This document shows, one piece after another, positions 8,908-17,170 of a DNA stretch of 64,000 nt. Each line of letters begins with the position of its first letter. Position 1 is the first letter of the stretch. The translations under genes were made by a program, and so were the position numbers. This DNA is from Mucisphaera sp965279675 (GTDB lineage: Bacteria; Planctomycetota; Phycisphaerae; Phycisphaerales; Phycisphaeraceae): NCBI RefSeq assembly GCF_965279675.1, contig NZ_CBDIIJ010000002.1, positions 186,001 through 250,000 on the forward strand, read 5' to 3'. Below the pieces are notes generated by a model. That model had not been told where the DNA came from and searched no databases. It worked only from the letters and a program-made list of their open reading frames with translations.

Positions 8908-9852
8908 CTAGTTATCGTTTTCGAGTCCCTGGAGGAACTGGAAGTAGGGGGCGTCGGCGGAAATCATGAGGGTGGTTTCTCGGCCGAGGCTCTTGCCATA
9001 GCTTTCGAGGGTTCGGAGGAAGGCGTAGAACTCGGGGTCCTGGCCGAAGGCGTCTGCGTAGATGCGTGTGGCTTCGGCGTCGGCCTGACCGCGGATGATT
9101 TCGGCGTCGCGGTTGGCACTGGAGGTGATCTCGGCGAGGTCCCGCTGGGTTTCGCCCTGGATGCGAAGGGCTTCGCCTTCGCCTTCGGAGCGGAACTGTT
9201 GAGCGACGCGCTGGCGTTCGGTGATCATGCGGTCGAAGACGCGGGCCTGGACGGAGGGGACGTAATTGAGTCGCTTGATGCGGACATCGACGAGGACGAT
9301 GCCGTACTGTCCCATGCTGCGGCCAGCCTCAGCGAGGATGCGGCCTTCGAGTTCTTCGCGGCCGCCCTTCTCGGCGGGGTCGATTTCGGTGGCGACCATG
9401 ACCTGTTCTGCGGCTTCGGATTGAGGTATGCCTGACCAGCTGGATGAGCGGACGATCTGTGCGAGTCCGGTGCTGGAGACGGCGTCGCGGACGACAGAGT
9501 CGATGACGTCGTCGAGGCGAGACTGGGCGCCGCTTTCGTCGCGGACGGATTGGAGGAAGAGCAGGGGGTCGACGATGCGCCAGCGGGCGGTGGTGTCGAT
9601 CTGGATGAACTGTCGTTCGAGGGTGGTGATCTGGTTGGGGTCGCCATCCCAGGCGAGGAGTCGTTTATCGAAGCGGCGGACTTGATCGACGAAGGGGACT
9701 TTGATGTGGAGACCAGCATCGGTGATGGGTTGTCCGACAGGGCGACCAAAGCGGAGGATGACGGCCTGCTCGGTTTCATCGAGGGTGTAGAGGGATGATC
9801 CGGCGAGGATCGTGAGGAGGACGACAACGATGGCGATGACGGACTGGATCAT
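8908..9852 (-). CDS. hflC: HflC, SPFH-domain regulator of FtsH
   Basis: Protein of 314 aa. One N-terminal membrane helix (about 3-22) precedes an SPFH/band-7 domain (about 22-190), then an alanine- and glutamate-rich coiled-coil segment with SEGEGEALRIQGETQRDLAEI. The typical HflC opening ETEQAVILRFGRPV is present. With HflK it forms a large membrane cage around the FtsH protease and limits access of substrates. Its ATG overlaps the stop of hflK by one base (TGATG), implying translational coupling. No ftsH lies in the window. Confidence 0.93.
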   Translation of the reverse strand: MIQSVIAIVVVLLTILAGSSLYTLDETEQAVILRFGRPVGQPITDAGLHIKVPFVDQVRRFDKRLLAWDGDPNQITTLERQFIQIDTTARWRIVDPLLFLQSVRDESGAQSRLDDVIDSVVRDAVSSTGLAQIVRSSSWSGIPQSEAAEQVMVATEIDPAEKGGREELEGRILAEAGRSMGQYGIVLVDVRIKRLNYVPSVQARVFDRMITERQRVAQQFRSEGEGEALRIQGETQRDLAEITSSANRDAEIIRGQADAEATRIYADAFGQDPEFYAFLRTLESYGKSLGRETTLMISADAPYFQFLQGLENDN

Positions 9853-10886
9853 CAGCGGGCTCCTCCCGTGACGGGGTTACCGGCTTCGGGGTTGAGGTTG
9901 AGGAGGGGGAGGGGTCCGGCCTGGCCGGATTCGATCACGAAGATTTTGCCGACTTCGGGGAGGACGCGGTCGATCATTTCGAGGTACATGCGCTGTCGGG
10001 TGACCTGGGGGTTGCTCTGGTAGGCCTCGAGGAGGGCGAGGTAACGGTCGGTTTCGCCACGAGCGACGTTGACGCGTTCGGCTTTGTAGCCTTCGGCCTG
10101 GGCGATGAGCTGCTGGGCTTCGCCTTCTGCACGGGCGAGGATCTGGTTGCGGGAGCGTTCGGCTTCGTTGATGGAGCGTTCGCGTTCCTGCTGGGCGGCG
10201 TTGACGTCGTCGAAGGCGGGCTTGACGCGTTCGGGTGGGAGGACGTCCTGTAGTTCGACGGCGGTGATGGTGAGGCCGATGTCGTAGGCTTCGAGGGCTG
10301 TCGAGAGGTCTTCCTGCATGCGGTTGGCGATGGAGACACGACCGACGGTGAGGGCGTCGGCGCCGATACGGTTGCCGACGATGCGGCGCATGGCGGCTTC
10401 GGAGATGTCGCGGAGGGTTTCAACGGGTGCCCGGACGGAGTGGAGGTACTTGACCGGGTCGGTGATGCGGTACTGGACGACCCATTCGACGTCGATGACG
10501 TTGAGGTCGCCGGTGAGCATGAGGGAGACGTCGAGGTCGGCGGCGGTCTTTTCGAAGCTGGATCGTTGGCCGATGTTGGTGGTGGTGAAGCCGAATTCCT
10601 CTTTCTGGACGCGCTCGGTGGGGACGAAGGTGGCGGTCTCGATAAAGAAGGGGAGTTTGAAGTTGAGGCCGGGGTCGGCGACGCGGCTGACCTCGCCGAA
10701 GCGTTTGACGACGGCTCGGCCCTCAGTGGCGACGGTGTAGATGGAGGTCCAGATGCCGACGCCGACCAGGACGATCAGGATGAAAATGGGTGTGAAGCCG
10801 GCCCCGTAGCGTTTCCAGAGGAGTTGGAGCACTTCTGCGGGGTCGATGTCGGGCTGGTTGCCGAAACCGCCTGGGGTTCTGGCCAT
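9852..10886 (-). CDS. hflK: HflK, SPFH-domain regulator of FtsH
   Basis: Protein of 344 aa from ATG 10886, which has GAGAGGA upstream; the open frame extends 31 codons further but without a better start. Order: Gly/Pro-containing N-terminus, membrane helix (about 33-52), SPFH domain (about 55-225), and a coiled coil with ERERSINEAERSRNQILARAEGEAQQLI. It is the partner of HflC in the FtsH-associated complex. It is the first gene of the hflK-hflC pair and is divergent from the MFS-acyltransferase gene 131 bases away, so both promoters must lie in that gap. Confidence 0.93.
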   Translation of the reverse strand: MARTPGGFGNQPDIDPAEVLQLLWKRYGAGFTPIFILIVLVGVGIWTSIYTVATEGRAVVKRFGEVSRVADPGLNFKLPFFIETATFVPTERVQKEEFGFTTTNIGQRSSFEKTAADLDVSLMLTGDLNVIDVEWVVQYRITDPVKYLHSVRAPVETLRDISEAAMRRIVGNRIGADALTVGRVSIANRMQEDLSTALEAYDIGLTITAVELQDVLPPERVKPAFDDVNAAQQERERSINEAERSRNQILARAEGEAQQLIAQAEGYKAERVNVARGETDRYLALLEAYQSNPQVTRQRMYLEMIDRVLPEVGKIFVIESGQAGPLPLLNLNPEAGNPVTGGAR

Positions 10887-11017
10887 GGTTTGGGTCCTCT
10901 CGAACAGCGTTGCGAACTGTGGAGTGTAGTCGGGTTTGGGTTCTCGGCCTTGCAGACAGGGATGGTTGTTTTCCCGCAAGCGTGTTGGGTTGGCGGGGGT
11001 CGCTATCTTGTGGGTCC

Positions 11018-12934
11018 ATGAGCGAGGCTGGTGTCGGCATCCCGGAGCAGGTGGTTCGTCGTCCGCTGTGGCGGAATCTGAACTTCACGCTGATGTGGAC
11101 CAGCACGGCGGCGTCGGGTTTTGGGGATCGGATTCTGATGCTGACGGCCTGGGTGCTGCTGGGTGGATTGGCGGTCGGGACCGACTCGACGAGTCTGAAG
11201 GCGGGGATCAGCTTTGCGTTCTTTGCCCCTTACATCCTGTTGAGTTTGCCGGCGGGGTGGCTGGCTGATCGGCTGCCACGGAAGTGGATCATGCTGGCGT
11301 GTGATCAGACGCGAGGGCTAGCGATTCTGCTGGGCTTGTACTGGCTGGTTGGGGCGACGGGTTCGGCCCATGTCGCTGATCGTTTTCATTCGCAGGTCAT
11401 CATCGTGGTGGTGATCGCGGGGGCTTGTGCGGCGACATTTAACCCGGCTCGGAATGCGGTGGTGCCGGAGATCATTCCGAGGGCTCAGCTTCAACCGGCG
11501 AATGCGGTGATTCTTGGCATCAACGTGGTGGCGTCGATGTGTGGGATTCTGCTGTTCAATGCGATCACGGATGCGGACAGCATCGAATCGGTGAAGACGG
11601 GGCTTTGGCTGTGCGCGGGTTTTTATCTGATCTCGGGCTGGTTCTTTGCATTTTTGCGTCCGATTCCGCATCAGCGGGTGGCTCAGGGGACTGCGTCGCG
11701 GTCGCTCTGGCCGGGCGTGGTTTACGCGCTGAGGCACAAGCGGCTGCTGGTGCTAATGGGGTTCAACATTCTTCTGTGGGCGGCGGGGGCGATGGTCTTC
11801 AGTGCGGTGCCGGGTCTGGCGCGGACGCACTTCGGGCTGACCGGGGATGAGCAGTTGAGTTTTGAGGCGATTGTGAGCGCGGCGGTTGGTTTGGGGATGT
11901 TGGTTGGGGCGATTGTGATTGGGACGCTGGGGCGTCGTCGGGAGTCGACGATGACGCTGATGGTGGCGACGGTGCTGCTGGGTGCGGTGCTGGTGTCGTT
12001 GTCGCTGGTTCCGGTTTATGGGTTGTCGGTGATGCTTGGTTTTCTGGTGGGGGTGTTCGGGAACATCGCGATCGTGACGACGATCACAACGATCCAGTGT
12101 CTGACGCCTAATTACATCCGGGGGCGGGTGATGGGGCTGACGGCGCTGACGAACACGATGGTGAGTGTGGTCACGTACTTCGTCATCTGGCGGGTGCCGG
12201 AAGCGGACACAATCATTGTGATTGCGTTGGGGGTGATGGGGACGGTCATGGTGCTGGTGGGACTGGCAGGGCTTTGGACTCACATGAGTCGTGGGCCGAT
12301 GGAAGCGGATCGTGTGGCCAATGGTTTCTGGCACTTTGTGCGGTGGTACACGCTGATCTATCACCGTTGTCGTTGGGTGGGCCGGTATCGGGTGCCGAGT
12401 GAGGGGCCGGTGATTTTTGCGGCGAACCACACGACGGGGCTGGACCCGCTGGTGATGCAGGCTGGGTGTCTGCGGCGGGTGCGGTGGCTGATGCTGACGA
12501 GTTATCTGTTCTGGTTTTTGGGGCCGCTTTGGCGGTCGATCAAGCCGATCGCGATGGATTACGGGGAGAACAACACGGGTCGGATCAAGCGTGTGGTGAC
12601 GGTGCTGAAGGAGGATCGGGACGTGGTGGGGATCTTTCCGGAGGGGTCGCTGCAGCGGACGGAGCGGGTGCTGGCCCCGCTTAAGCCTGGGATCGTAATG
12701 ATTCAGCGGCGGTCGGGGGCGCCGATTCAGCCGATCTGGATCGACGGGACGCCCAGGAAGCATGCGATGCTGTGGCACTTTTTCTGGCCGGGGCGGGTGA
12801 CGGTGGTTTATGGGGAGGTTTGGCGGCCGGAGGAGGGTCTGTCGACGGAGGCGTTTCTGGAGGAGCTTCGGTGTCGGATGGAAGCGCTTGAGGCGGAGGT
12901 GGCTGGGGCGAAGCTGCTGCCTTGTAATGGGTAG
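11018..12934 (+). CDS. MFS transporter fused to a PlsC-type acyltransferase
   Basis: Protein of 638 aa. Residues 1-430 form a polytopic MFS-type transporter domain (about 12 hydrophobic segments; LPAGWLADRLPRK is the MFS loop 2-3 motif). Residues about 440-638 form a 1-acyl-glycerol-phosphate acyltransferase domain with the HX4D motif NHTTGLD near 469-475 and FPEGSLQR near 540. The arrangement resembles the LplT lysophospholipid flippase joined to the acyltransferase half of Aas, without the AMP-binding acyl-ACP synthetase. A role in importing and reacylating lysophospholipids is inferred. Start is ATG 11018; the frame is open upstream but overlaps hflK. Confidence 0.88.
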   Translation: MSEAGVGIPEQVVRRPLWRNLNFTLMWTSTAASGFGDRILMLTAWVLLGGLAVGTDSTSLKAGISFAFFAPYILLSLPAGWLADRLPRKWIMLACDQTRGLAILLGLYWLVGATGSAHVADRFHSQVIIVVVIAGACAATFNPARNAVVPEIIPRAQLQPANAVILGINVVASMCGILLFNAITDADSIESVKTGLWLCAGFYLISGWFFAFLRPIPHQRVAQGTASRSLWPGVVYALRHKRLLVLMGFNILLWAAGAMVFSAVPGLARTHFGLTGDEQLSFEAIVSAAVGLGMLVGAIVIGTLGRRRESTMTLMVATVLLGAVLVSLSLVPVYGLSVMLGFLVGVFGNIAIVTTITTIQCLTPNYIRGRVMGLTALTNTMVSVVTYFVIWRVPEADTIIVIALGVMGTVMVLVGLAGLWTHMSRGPMEADRVANGFWHFVRWYTLIYHRCRWVGRYRVPSEGPVIFAANHTTGLDPLVMQAGCLRRVRWLMLTSYLFWFLGPLWRSIKPIAMDYGENNTGRIKRVVTVLKEDRDVVGIFPEGSLQRTERVLAPLKPGIVMIQRRSGAPIQPIWIDGTPRKHAMLWHFFWPGRVTVVYGEVWRPEEGLSTEAFLEELRCRMEALEAEVAGAKLLPCNG

Positions 12935-13041
12935 TGTCCTGGGTGGAGGTGGCTGGTGCTCGCGGTCGGGCGGGTGCGTGAGCTAGACTGTTGTATGGAT
13001 TTGCCGATTCGTCAGAACTGATTTTGAGATTGGAGTTTGCG

Positions 13042-14070
13042 ATGCCACGACCTGTCACGCTGTTCACCGGCCAGTGGGCTGATCTGCCATTTGAGACGAT
13101 GTGCGAGAAGGCGGCGGCGTTTGGCTATGACGGTTTGGAGCTGGCTTGCTGGGGAGATCACTTTGATGTGGAGCAGGCGGCGGAGAGTGATGCTTACTGT
13201 CGGGAGCGGTGGGCGATTCTGGGGAAGTACGACCTGACAGCTTTTGCTGTGTCGAACCATCTGGTGGGTCAGGCGGTGTGTGATCTGATCGACGAGAGGC
13301 ACCAATCGATTCTTCCTGAGTCGGTGTGGGGTGATGGGGATGCGGAGGGGGTTCGGCGGCGGGCGGCGGAGCGGATGATTTTGACGGCGCAGGCTTGTCG
13401 TCGGTTTATCGATCAGAAGCCGGAGGGTAAGGATGCATTTCCGGCAGTGGTGAATGGGTTTACGGGGTCGAGCATCTGGCATGCGACCTATGCGTTCCCG
13501 CCGACGAGCCAGGCGTATTGGGATGCGGGTTTCAAGGATTTTGGGGATCGGTGGAAGCCGATTCTGGATGCGTTTGAGAAGGCGGATGTGAACTTTGCGC
13601 TGGAGGTGCACCCGACGGAGATCGCGTTCGATCTGGCGACGTCGGAGCGGGCGATCGAGGCGGTGGGTGGTCACAAGCGGTTCGGGTTTAACTATGACCC
13701 GTCGCACCTAGGGTATCAGGGGGTGGACTACGTGAAGTTCATACGGGCGTTCGCGGAGCGGATCTATCACGTGCACATGAAGGATGTGTGGTGGGGTCAC
13801 GGGGATGGGTCGGTGGGTGTGTTCGGGGGTCATACGGATTTCTGTGATCCGCGGCGGTACTGGGATTTCCGTTCGCTTGGGCATGGGGATATTGATTTCG
13901 AGGAGATCATTGTCGCCTTGAATGATGCGGGGTATCGCGGGCCGTTGTCGGTGGAGTGGGAGGATGGGCGGATGGATCGTGAACATGGCGCGACCGAGGC
14001 GTGCGACTTCGTACGGTCGGTGGATTTCCCGAGCAGTGATCTGGCGTTTGATGGTCAGTTCGATCGATAG
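13042..14070 (+). CDS. sugar phosphate isomerase/epimerase-like TIM-barrel protein
   Basis: Protein of 342 aa of the xylose-isomerase-like AP-endonuclease-2 superfamily. Metal-ligand segments expected of the family are visible: EVHPTEI, NYDPSHLGYQGVDY, HVHMKD and SVEWED. The N-terminus (LFTGQWADLPFETMCEKAAAF) is the usual first strand and helix. It probably acts on a sugar or sugar acid, with substrate unknown. Start chosen at ATG 13042 with TTGGAG upstream. No sugar-catabolic neighbours narrow the function: the next gene, 9 bases on, is NfeD. Confidence 0.87.
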   Translation: MPRPVTLFTGQWADLPFETMCEKAAAFGYDGLELACWGDHFDVEQAAESDAYCRERWAILGKYDLTAFAVSNHLVGQAVCDLIDERHQSILPESVWGDGDAEGVRRRAAERMILTAQACRRFIDQKPEGKDAFPAVVNGFTGSSIWHATYAFPPTSQAYWDAGFKDFGDRWKPILDAFEKADVNFALEVHPTEIAFDLATSERAIEAVGGHKRFGFNYDPSHLGYQGVDYVKFIRAFAERIYHVHMKDVWWGHGDGSVGVFGGHTDFCDPRRYWDFRSLGHGDIDFEEIIVALNDAGYRGPLSVEWEDGRMDREHGATEACDFVRSVDFPSSDLAFDGQFDR

Positions 14071-14079
14071 GTTGGGTTC

Positions 14080-14625
14080 ATGCTGACGGCGTTGTGTTTG
14101 CTGGCTCAGAGTCAGGCCCCTGCGGCGAGCGGGGCCGGGAGTGGTGGCTCGCTGATTCTGTGGGGCGTGATTCTGATCGCGGTGGGTCTGGGCCTAGTGG
14201 TGCTGGAATTTTTCGTGCCGTCGGCGGGGGTGTTGGCGCTGGCGGCGTCGGCGAGCCTGGTGGTGGGGATCGTGATGCTGTTTATCAGCGATACGACGCT
14301 GGGGTTGTTCGCGACGTTGTTTGCGTTGGTGCTGCTGCCGGTGATCGTGGGGACGGGACTGAGGATCCTTCCGCACACGCCTGTTTTCCGGATGTTGACG
14401 CTCGGATCGAATCAGGAGGCGGAGGAGGCTGCGGCGGCGAAGAAGTCGACGCGGGTTGGGCAGGAGGGGGTGGCCTTGAAGGATCTGCGGCCTGTGGGGA
14501 TGTGTGAGATTGGGGGCGAGCGGATCGAGTGTCTGGCACAGGGCGGGGTGATTGATGCGGGCTCGCGGGTGCGTGTTGTGTCGGAGGATGCGTTTCAGGT
14601 GAAAGTGGCTGCGGTCAAGGTCTGA
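14080..14625 (+). CDS. NfeD-family membrane protein
   Basis: Protein of 181 aa. Three hydrophobic helices lie at about 26-46, 50-70 and 75-95. After a linker rich in E and A, a small beta-barrel (OB-fold) domain follows at about 122-181 (GQEGVALKDLRPVGMCEIGG ... GSRVRVV). NfeD proteins work with SPFH proteins and membrane proteases in membrane quality control. The usual SPFH or ClpP-like partner is not adjacent, although hflK and hflC lie 3 kb away. It starts 9 bases after the isomerase gene and is probably co-transcribed with it. Confidence 0.88.
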   Translation: MLTALCLLAQSQAPAASGAGSGGSLILWGVILIAVGLGLVVLEFFVPSAGVLALAASASLVVGIVMLFISDTTLGLFATLFALVLLPVIVGTGLRILPHTPVFRMLTLGSNQEAEEAAAAKKSTRVGQEGVALKDLRPVGMCEIGGERIECLAQGGVIDAGSRVRVVSEDAFQVKVAAVKV

Positions 14626-14773
14626 ATAATCAGGCCTCTTTATCCTACGCAAGGATGTTGATCGTTCTGCACGTTTTTGGCTTCAGTACTAAGGGAAAAC
14701 CACCGATTAGCCGGATGGCAATGTTTTGGGCATAGCCGTCATGTTTTGCGATCTGGTCCCGCTGGAGCATAAG

Positions 14774-16849
14774 ATGAAACTAACCATTGGTCGAAAGCTG
14801 GCGTTTGGTTTTACCGTGGTCACGGCGATTGGCATCGGCGTGGGTGTGGTGGGTCAGGTTGCGCTGAATCACCTGTCGAATCAGGTTGAGGAAGTCGCGG
14901 AGATGACAGCGGACAGTCAGGTGGGTGGCAAGTCGCAGACGACGCTTCTGGAACTGCGGACTGCGGTTAAGGACTACCTGCTGACGAACAAGGAGTCGGA
15001 GTACGAGATGTACACGGTGGCTCGAGAGCGATTCCGAGAGCTGCTTGAATCGAGCGATGCCAGCTTCCAGAACCCCGGGCGGCGTGCAGAGCTTGTCAAG
15101 ATCCGGGAGAAATTTGATGCGTATGACGCTGCCTTCTACGAGGCAAAGCAGGTCATCACGCGACGCAACTATCTGCGCGATCAGTCACTGCTACCGGCTG
15201 GCCGAGGCCTGCGTTTGGCTTTGAAGGAGTATGAAGACGTCTTGCGAGGCCGCGGGGATTTACAGGGCGTGACGGAGGTCGCGGATACAACGGTGAACCT
15301 GATGTTGGTCCGGCTTTATGGCCGGATGTATCTGGCAGGGGGCGAATCTGAACGGCTTGAGCGCACGCAGGTTGAGCTGGCTTCTCTTAAAGAGCGTATA
15401 GCCGGCTTGCGGACCTCAGCGGGTGCATCCGACGTTGATTTTATCGAGCGTTTCGAAGCCCTGACGAACCAGTACGGAGAGAACCTGGCTGAGCTAACGG
15501 AACTGGTGGCTCAGCGTGATGCCTTGGTGCTCGGCTCATTGGATGTCTTGGGACCTCAGATTTATGGGCATTGGCAGACGATCGTCGAAAGTCTGGCGGA
15601 AGATGCCAGTCGGATCAACGGCGAGGCTCTCGCTACGGCTGAGCGGAATGTTCTGACCGTCAACATTGCCATCCTCGCTGACATTCTTTTGGCGGCCTTG
15701 CTGGCGTTCTTCATCACGCGCAGTATCACGGTTCCGATGAATCGGACGGCGGCGGCGATGCTGGACATTGCTGAGGGGGATGGCGATCTGACTGTTCGAC
15801 TGGATGAGAAGCGGCAGGATGAGCTGGGTCTTCTGGCCAGGGGCTTCAACCGGTTTGCCAGCAAGGTGCATGACCTGGTGGCGTCGGTTCAGGGGGCCTC
15901 ACACGAGGTCGCTTCAGCTTCGACCGAGATTGCGGCGACGTCTGAGCACATCTCCAAGGGTCTCCTTGATCAGCAGCGTCAGGTGAGCGTGATTGCTTCG
16001 GCGGCGGAGGAGATGACTGCATCGGTGGCTGAGGTTTCGAATCAGGCTGGAAGCGGTCTGGAGCGTGCCCGCGAGGCGGGTGAGATGGCGAGTCGTGGCG
16101 GCAGCGTCGTGAAGCAGACCATCGAGGACATGCAGGAGATCGCTGATGCGGTGAAGGCCACGGCGAACTGCGTGGAGGACCTTGGAAGGCGCGGCGAGCA
16201 GATCGGTGCGATTATCGAGGTGATCAACGACATCGCGGATCAGACGAACCTGCTGGCGTTGAACGCGGCGATCGAGGCGGCCCGTGCGGGTGAGCATGGT
16301 CGCGGGTTCGCGGTGGTGGCCGATGAGGTGCGTAAGCTCGCAGACCGGACGACCAAGGCGACCGAGGAGATCGCTGAATCGATCGAAGCGATTCAGGAAG
16401 GGACAGGTACGGCGGTCGAGCGGATGCAGTCCGGGACATCGCGGGTGTCTCAGGGTGTGGCTCGTGCCGAGGAGGCGGGCGAGAGTCTGGAGTCGATTGT
16501 GGCCGGCTCGAACGAGGTTTACCGGCTGGTTGAGAGCATCGCTACTGCGAGCAGCGAGCAGGCTTCCGCCAGCCAGGGCGTGACGAGCAGCGTGACGGAG
16601 ATCTCGACGGTGATTTCCTCGTCGGCTGAGGGCTCGAAGCAGGCTTCGGAAGCGATCGAGTTGTTGTCGCGGAAGGCGGAGCAGCTGTCGGCCCTGATCT
16701 CGAAGTTCAAGCTGCATGCGGATGATCGGCGGAAGAACGAGGGGCCGATCCCTCCAGACATCCGGGACAAGCGGCTGGATGTGAAATCGCACGGCATCGA
16801 GCTGATGCGTAAGCAGGGGCTGGATCCGGCTGAGTTTGATAAGAAGTGA
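14774..16849 (+). CDS. methyl-accepting chemotaxis protein
   Basis: Protein of 691 aa. Membrane helix 1 lies at about 9-31, a long, mostly helical periplasmic sensor at about 32-290, helix 2 at about 292-316 and HAMP at about 317-370. A cytoplasmic signalling domain follows to about 660, with the invariant hairpin tip around 479-519 (DQTNLLALNAAIEAARAGEH). No C-terminal CheB/CheR-tethering pentapeptide of the NWETF type is seen; the end is DPAEFDKK. Start chosen at ATG 14774 (TGGAG upstream) because the signal-anchor helix begins just after it; the frame opens upstream at a TTG. It is convergent with a FliN-like gene 6 bases away. Confidence 0.93.
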   Translation: MKLTIGRKLAFGFTVVTAIGIGVGVVGQVALNHLSNQVEEVAEMTADSQVGGKSQTTLLELRTAVKDYLLTNKESEYEMYTVARERFRELLESSDASFQNPGRRAELVKIREKFDAYDAAFYEAKQVITRRNYLRDQSLLPAGRGLRLALKEYEDVLRGRGDLQGVTEVADTTVNLMLVRLYGRMYLAGGESERLERTQVELASLKERIAGLRTSAGASDVDFIERFEALTNQYGENLAELTELVAQRDALVLGSLDVLGPQIYGHWQTIVESLAEDASRINGEALATAERNVLTVNIAILADILLAALLAFFITRSITVPMNRTAAAMLDIAEGDGDLTVRLDEKRQDELGLLARGFNRFASKVHDLVASVQGASHEVASASTEIAATSEHISKGLLDQQRQVSVIASAAEEMTASVAEVSNQAGSGLERAREAGEMASRGGSVVKQTIEDMQEIADAVKATANCVEDLGRRGEQIGAIIEVINDIADQTNLLALNAAIEAARAGEHGRGFAVVADEVRKLADRTTKATEEIAESIEAIQEGTGTAVERMQSGTSRVSQGVARAEEAGESLESIVAGSNEVYRLVESIATASSEQASASQGVTSSVTEISTVISSSAEGSKQASEAIELLSRKAEQLSALISKFKLHADDRRKNEGPIPPDIRDKRLDVKSHGIELMRKQGLDPAEFDKK

Positions 16850-16855
16850 TGAGGT

Positions 16856-17125
16856 TTAGTCGGCGGCGAGTGCCTCGGCCCGTTCTCTGGCGGTGGCGAG
16901 GTTCTCGATCCGGACGCCGAAGTTCTCACCGACTTTAACGGCAGATCCGTCGCCGACCACCTTGTTGTTGATCAGCAACGACAGGTGGTCGTCGGCGGAT
17001 TTGCTCAATTCGAGGATGGCTCCGGGCCCGAGGGAGAGGATGTCGTCGAGGGGCAGCTTCTGGCGGCCGACTTCGACGATGAAGGGGACGCGGAGTTTGA
17101 GGAGGGTTTTGACATCGGTCGCCAT
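16856..17125 (-). CDS. FliN-like SpoA-domain protein
   Basis: Protein of 89 aa consisting almost only of a SpoA (surface presentation of antigens) domain: LLKLRVPFIVEVGRQKLPLD, ILSLGPGAILEL and ENFGVRIENL follow the FliN pattern closely. FliN forms the lower part of the flagellar C-ring and binds CheY-phosphate or CheC-type phosphatases; type III secretion homologues exist. It is shorter than typical FliN because the N-terminal extension is missing. No other flagellar gene is in the window. It ends 6 bases from the convergent chemoreceptor gene and lies downstream of trpE with a 45-base gap. There is no clear Shine-Dalgarno. Confidence 0.82.
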   Translation of the reverse strand: MATDVKTLLKLRVPFIVEVGRQKLPLDDILSLGPGAILELSKSADDHLSLLINNKVVGDGSAVKVGENFGVRIENLATARERAEALAAD

Positions 17126-17170
17126 AGTGTGGTTATCGGCCGGCGGGCCGGCGGGGCTGGAAAGTGCGTA

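Noticed and set aside
14710..14735. A sigma54-like TGGC...GGGC pair before the chemoreceptor gene
   Set aside because: The spacing between the GG and GC elements is one base off and the GC element reads GGGC rather than TTGC.
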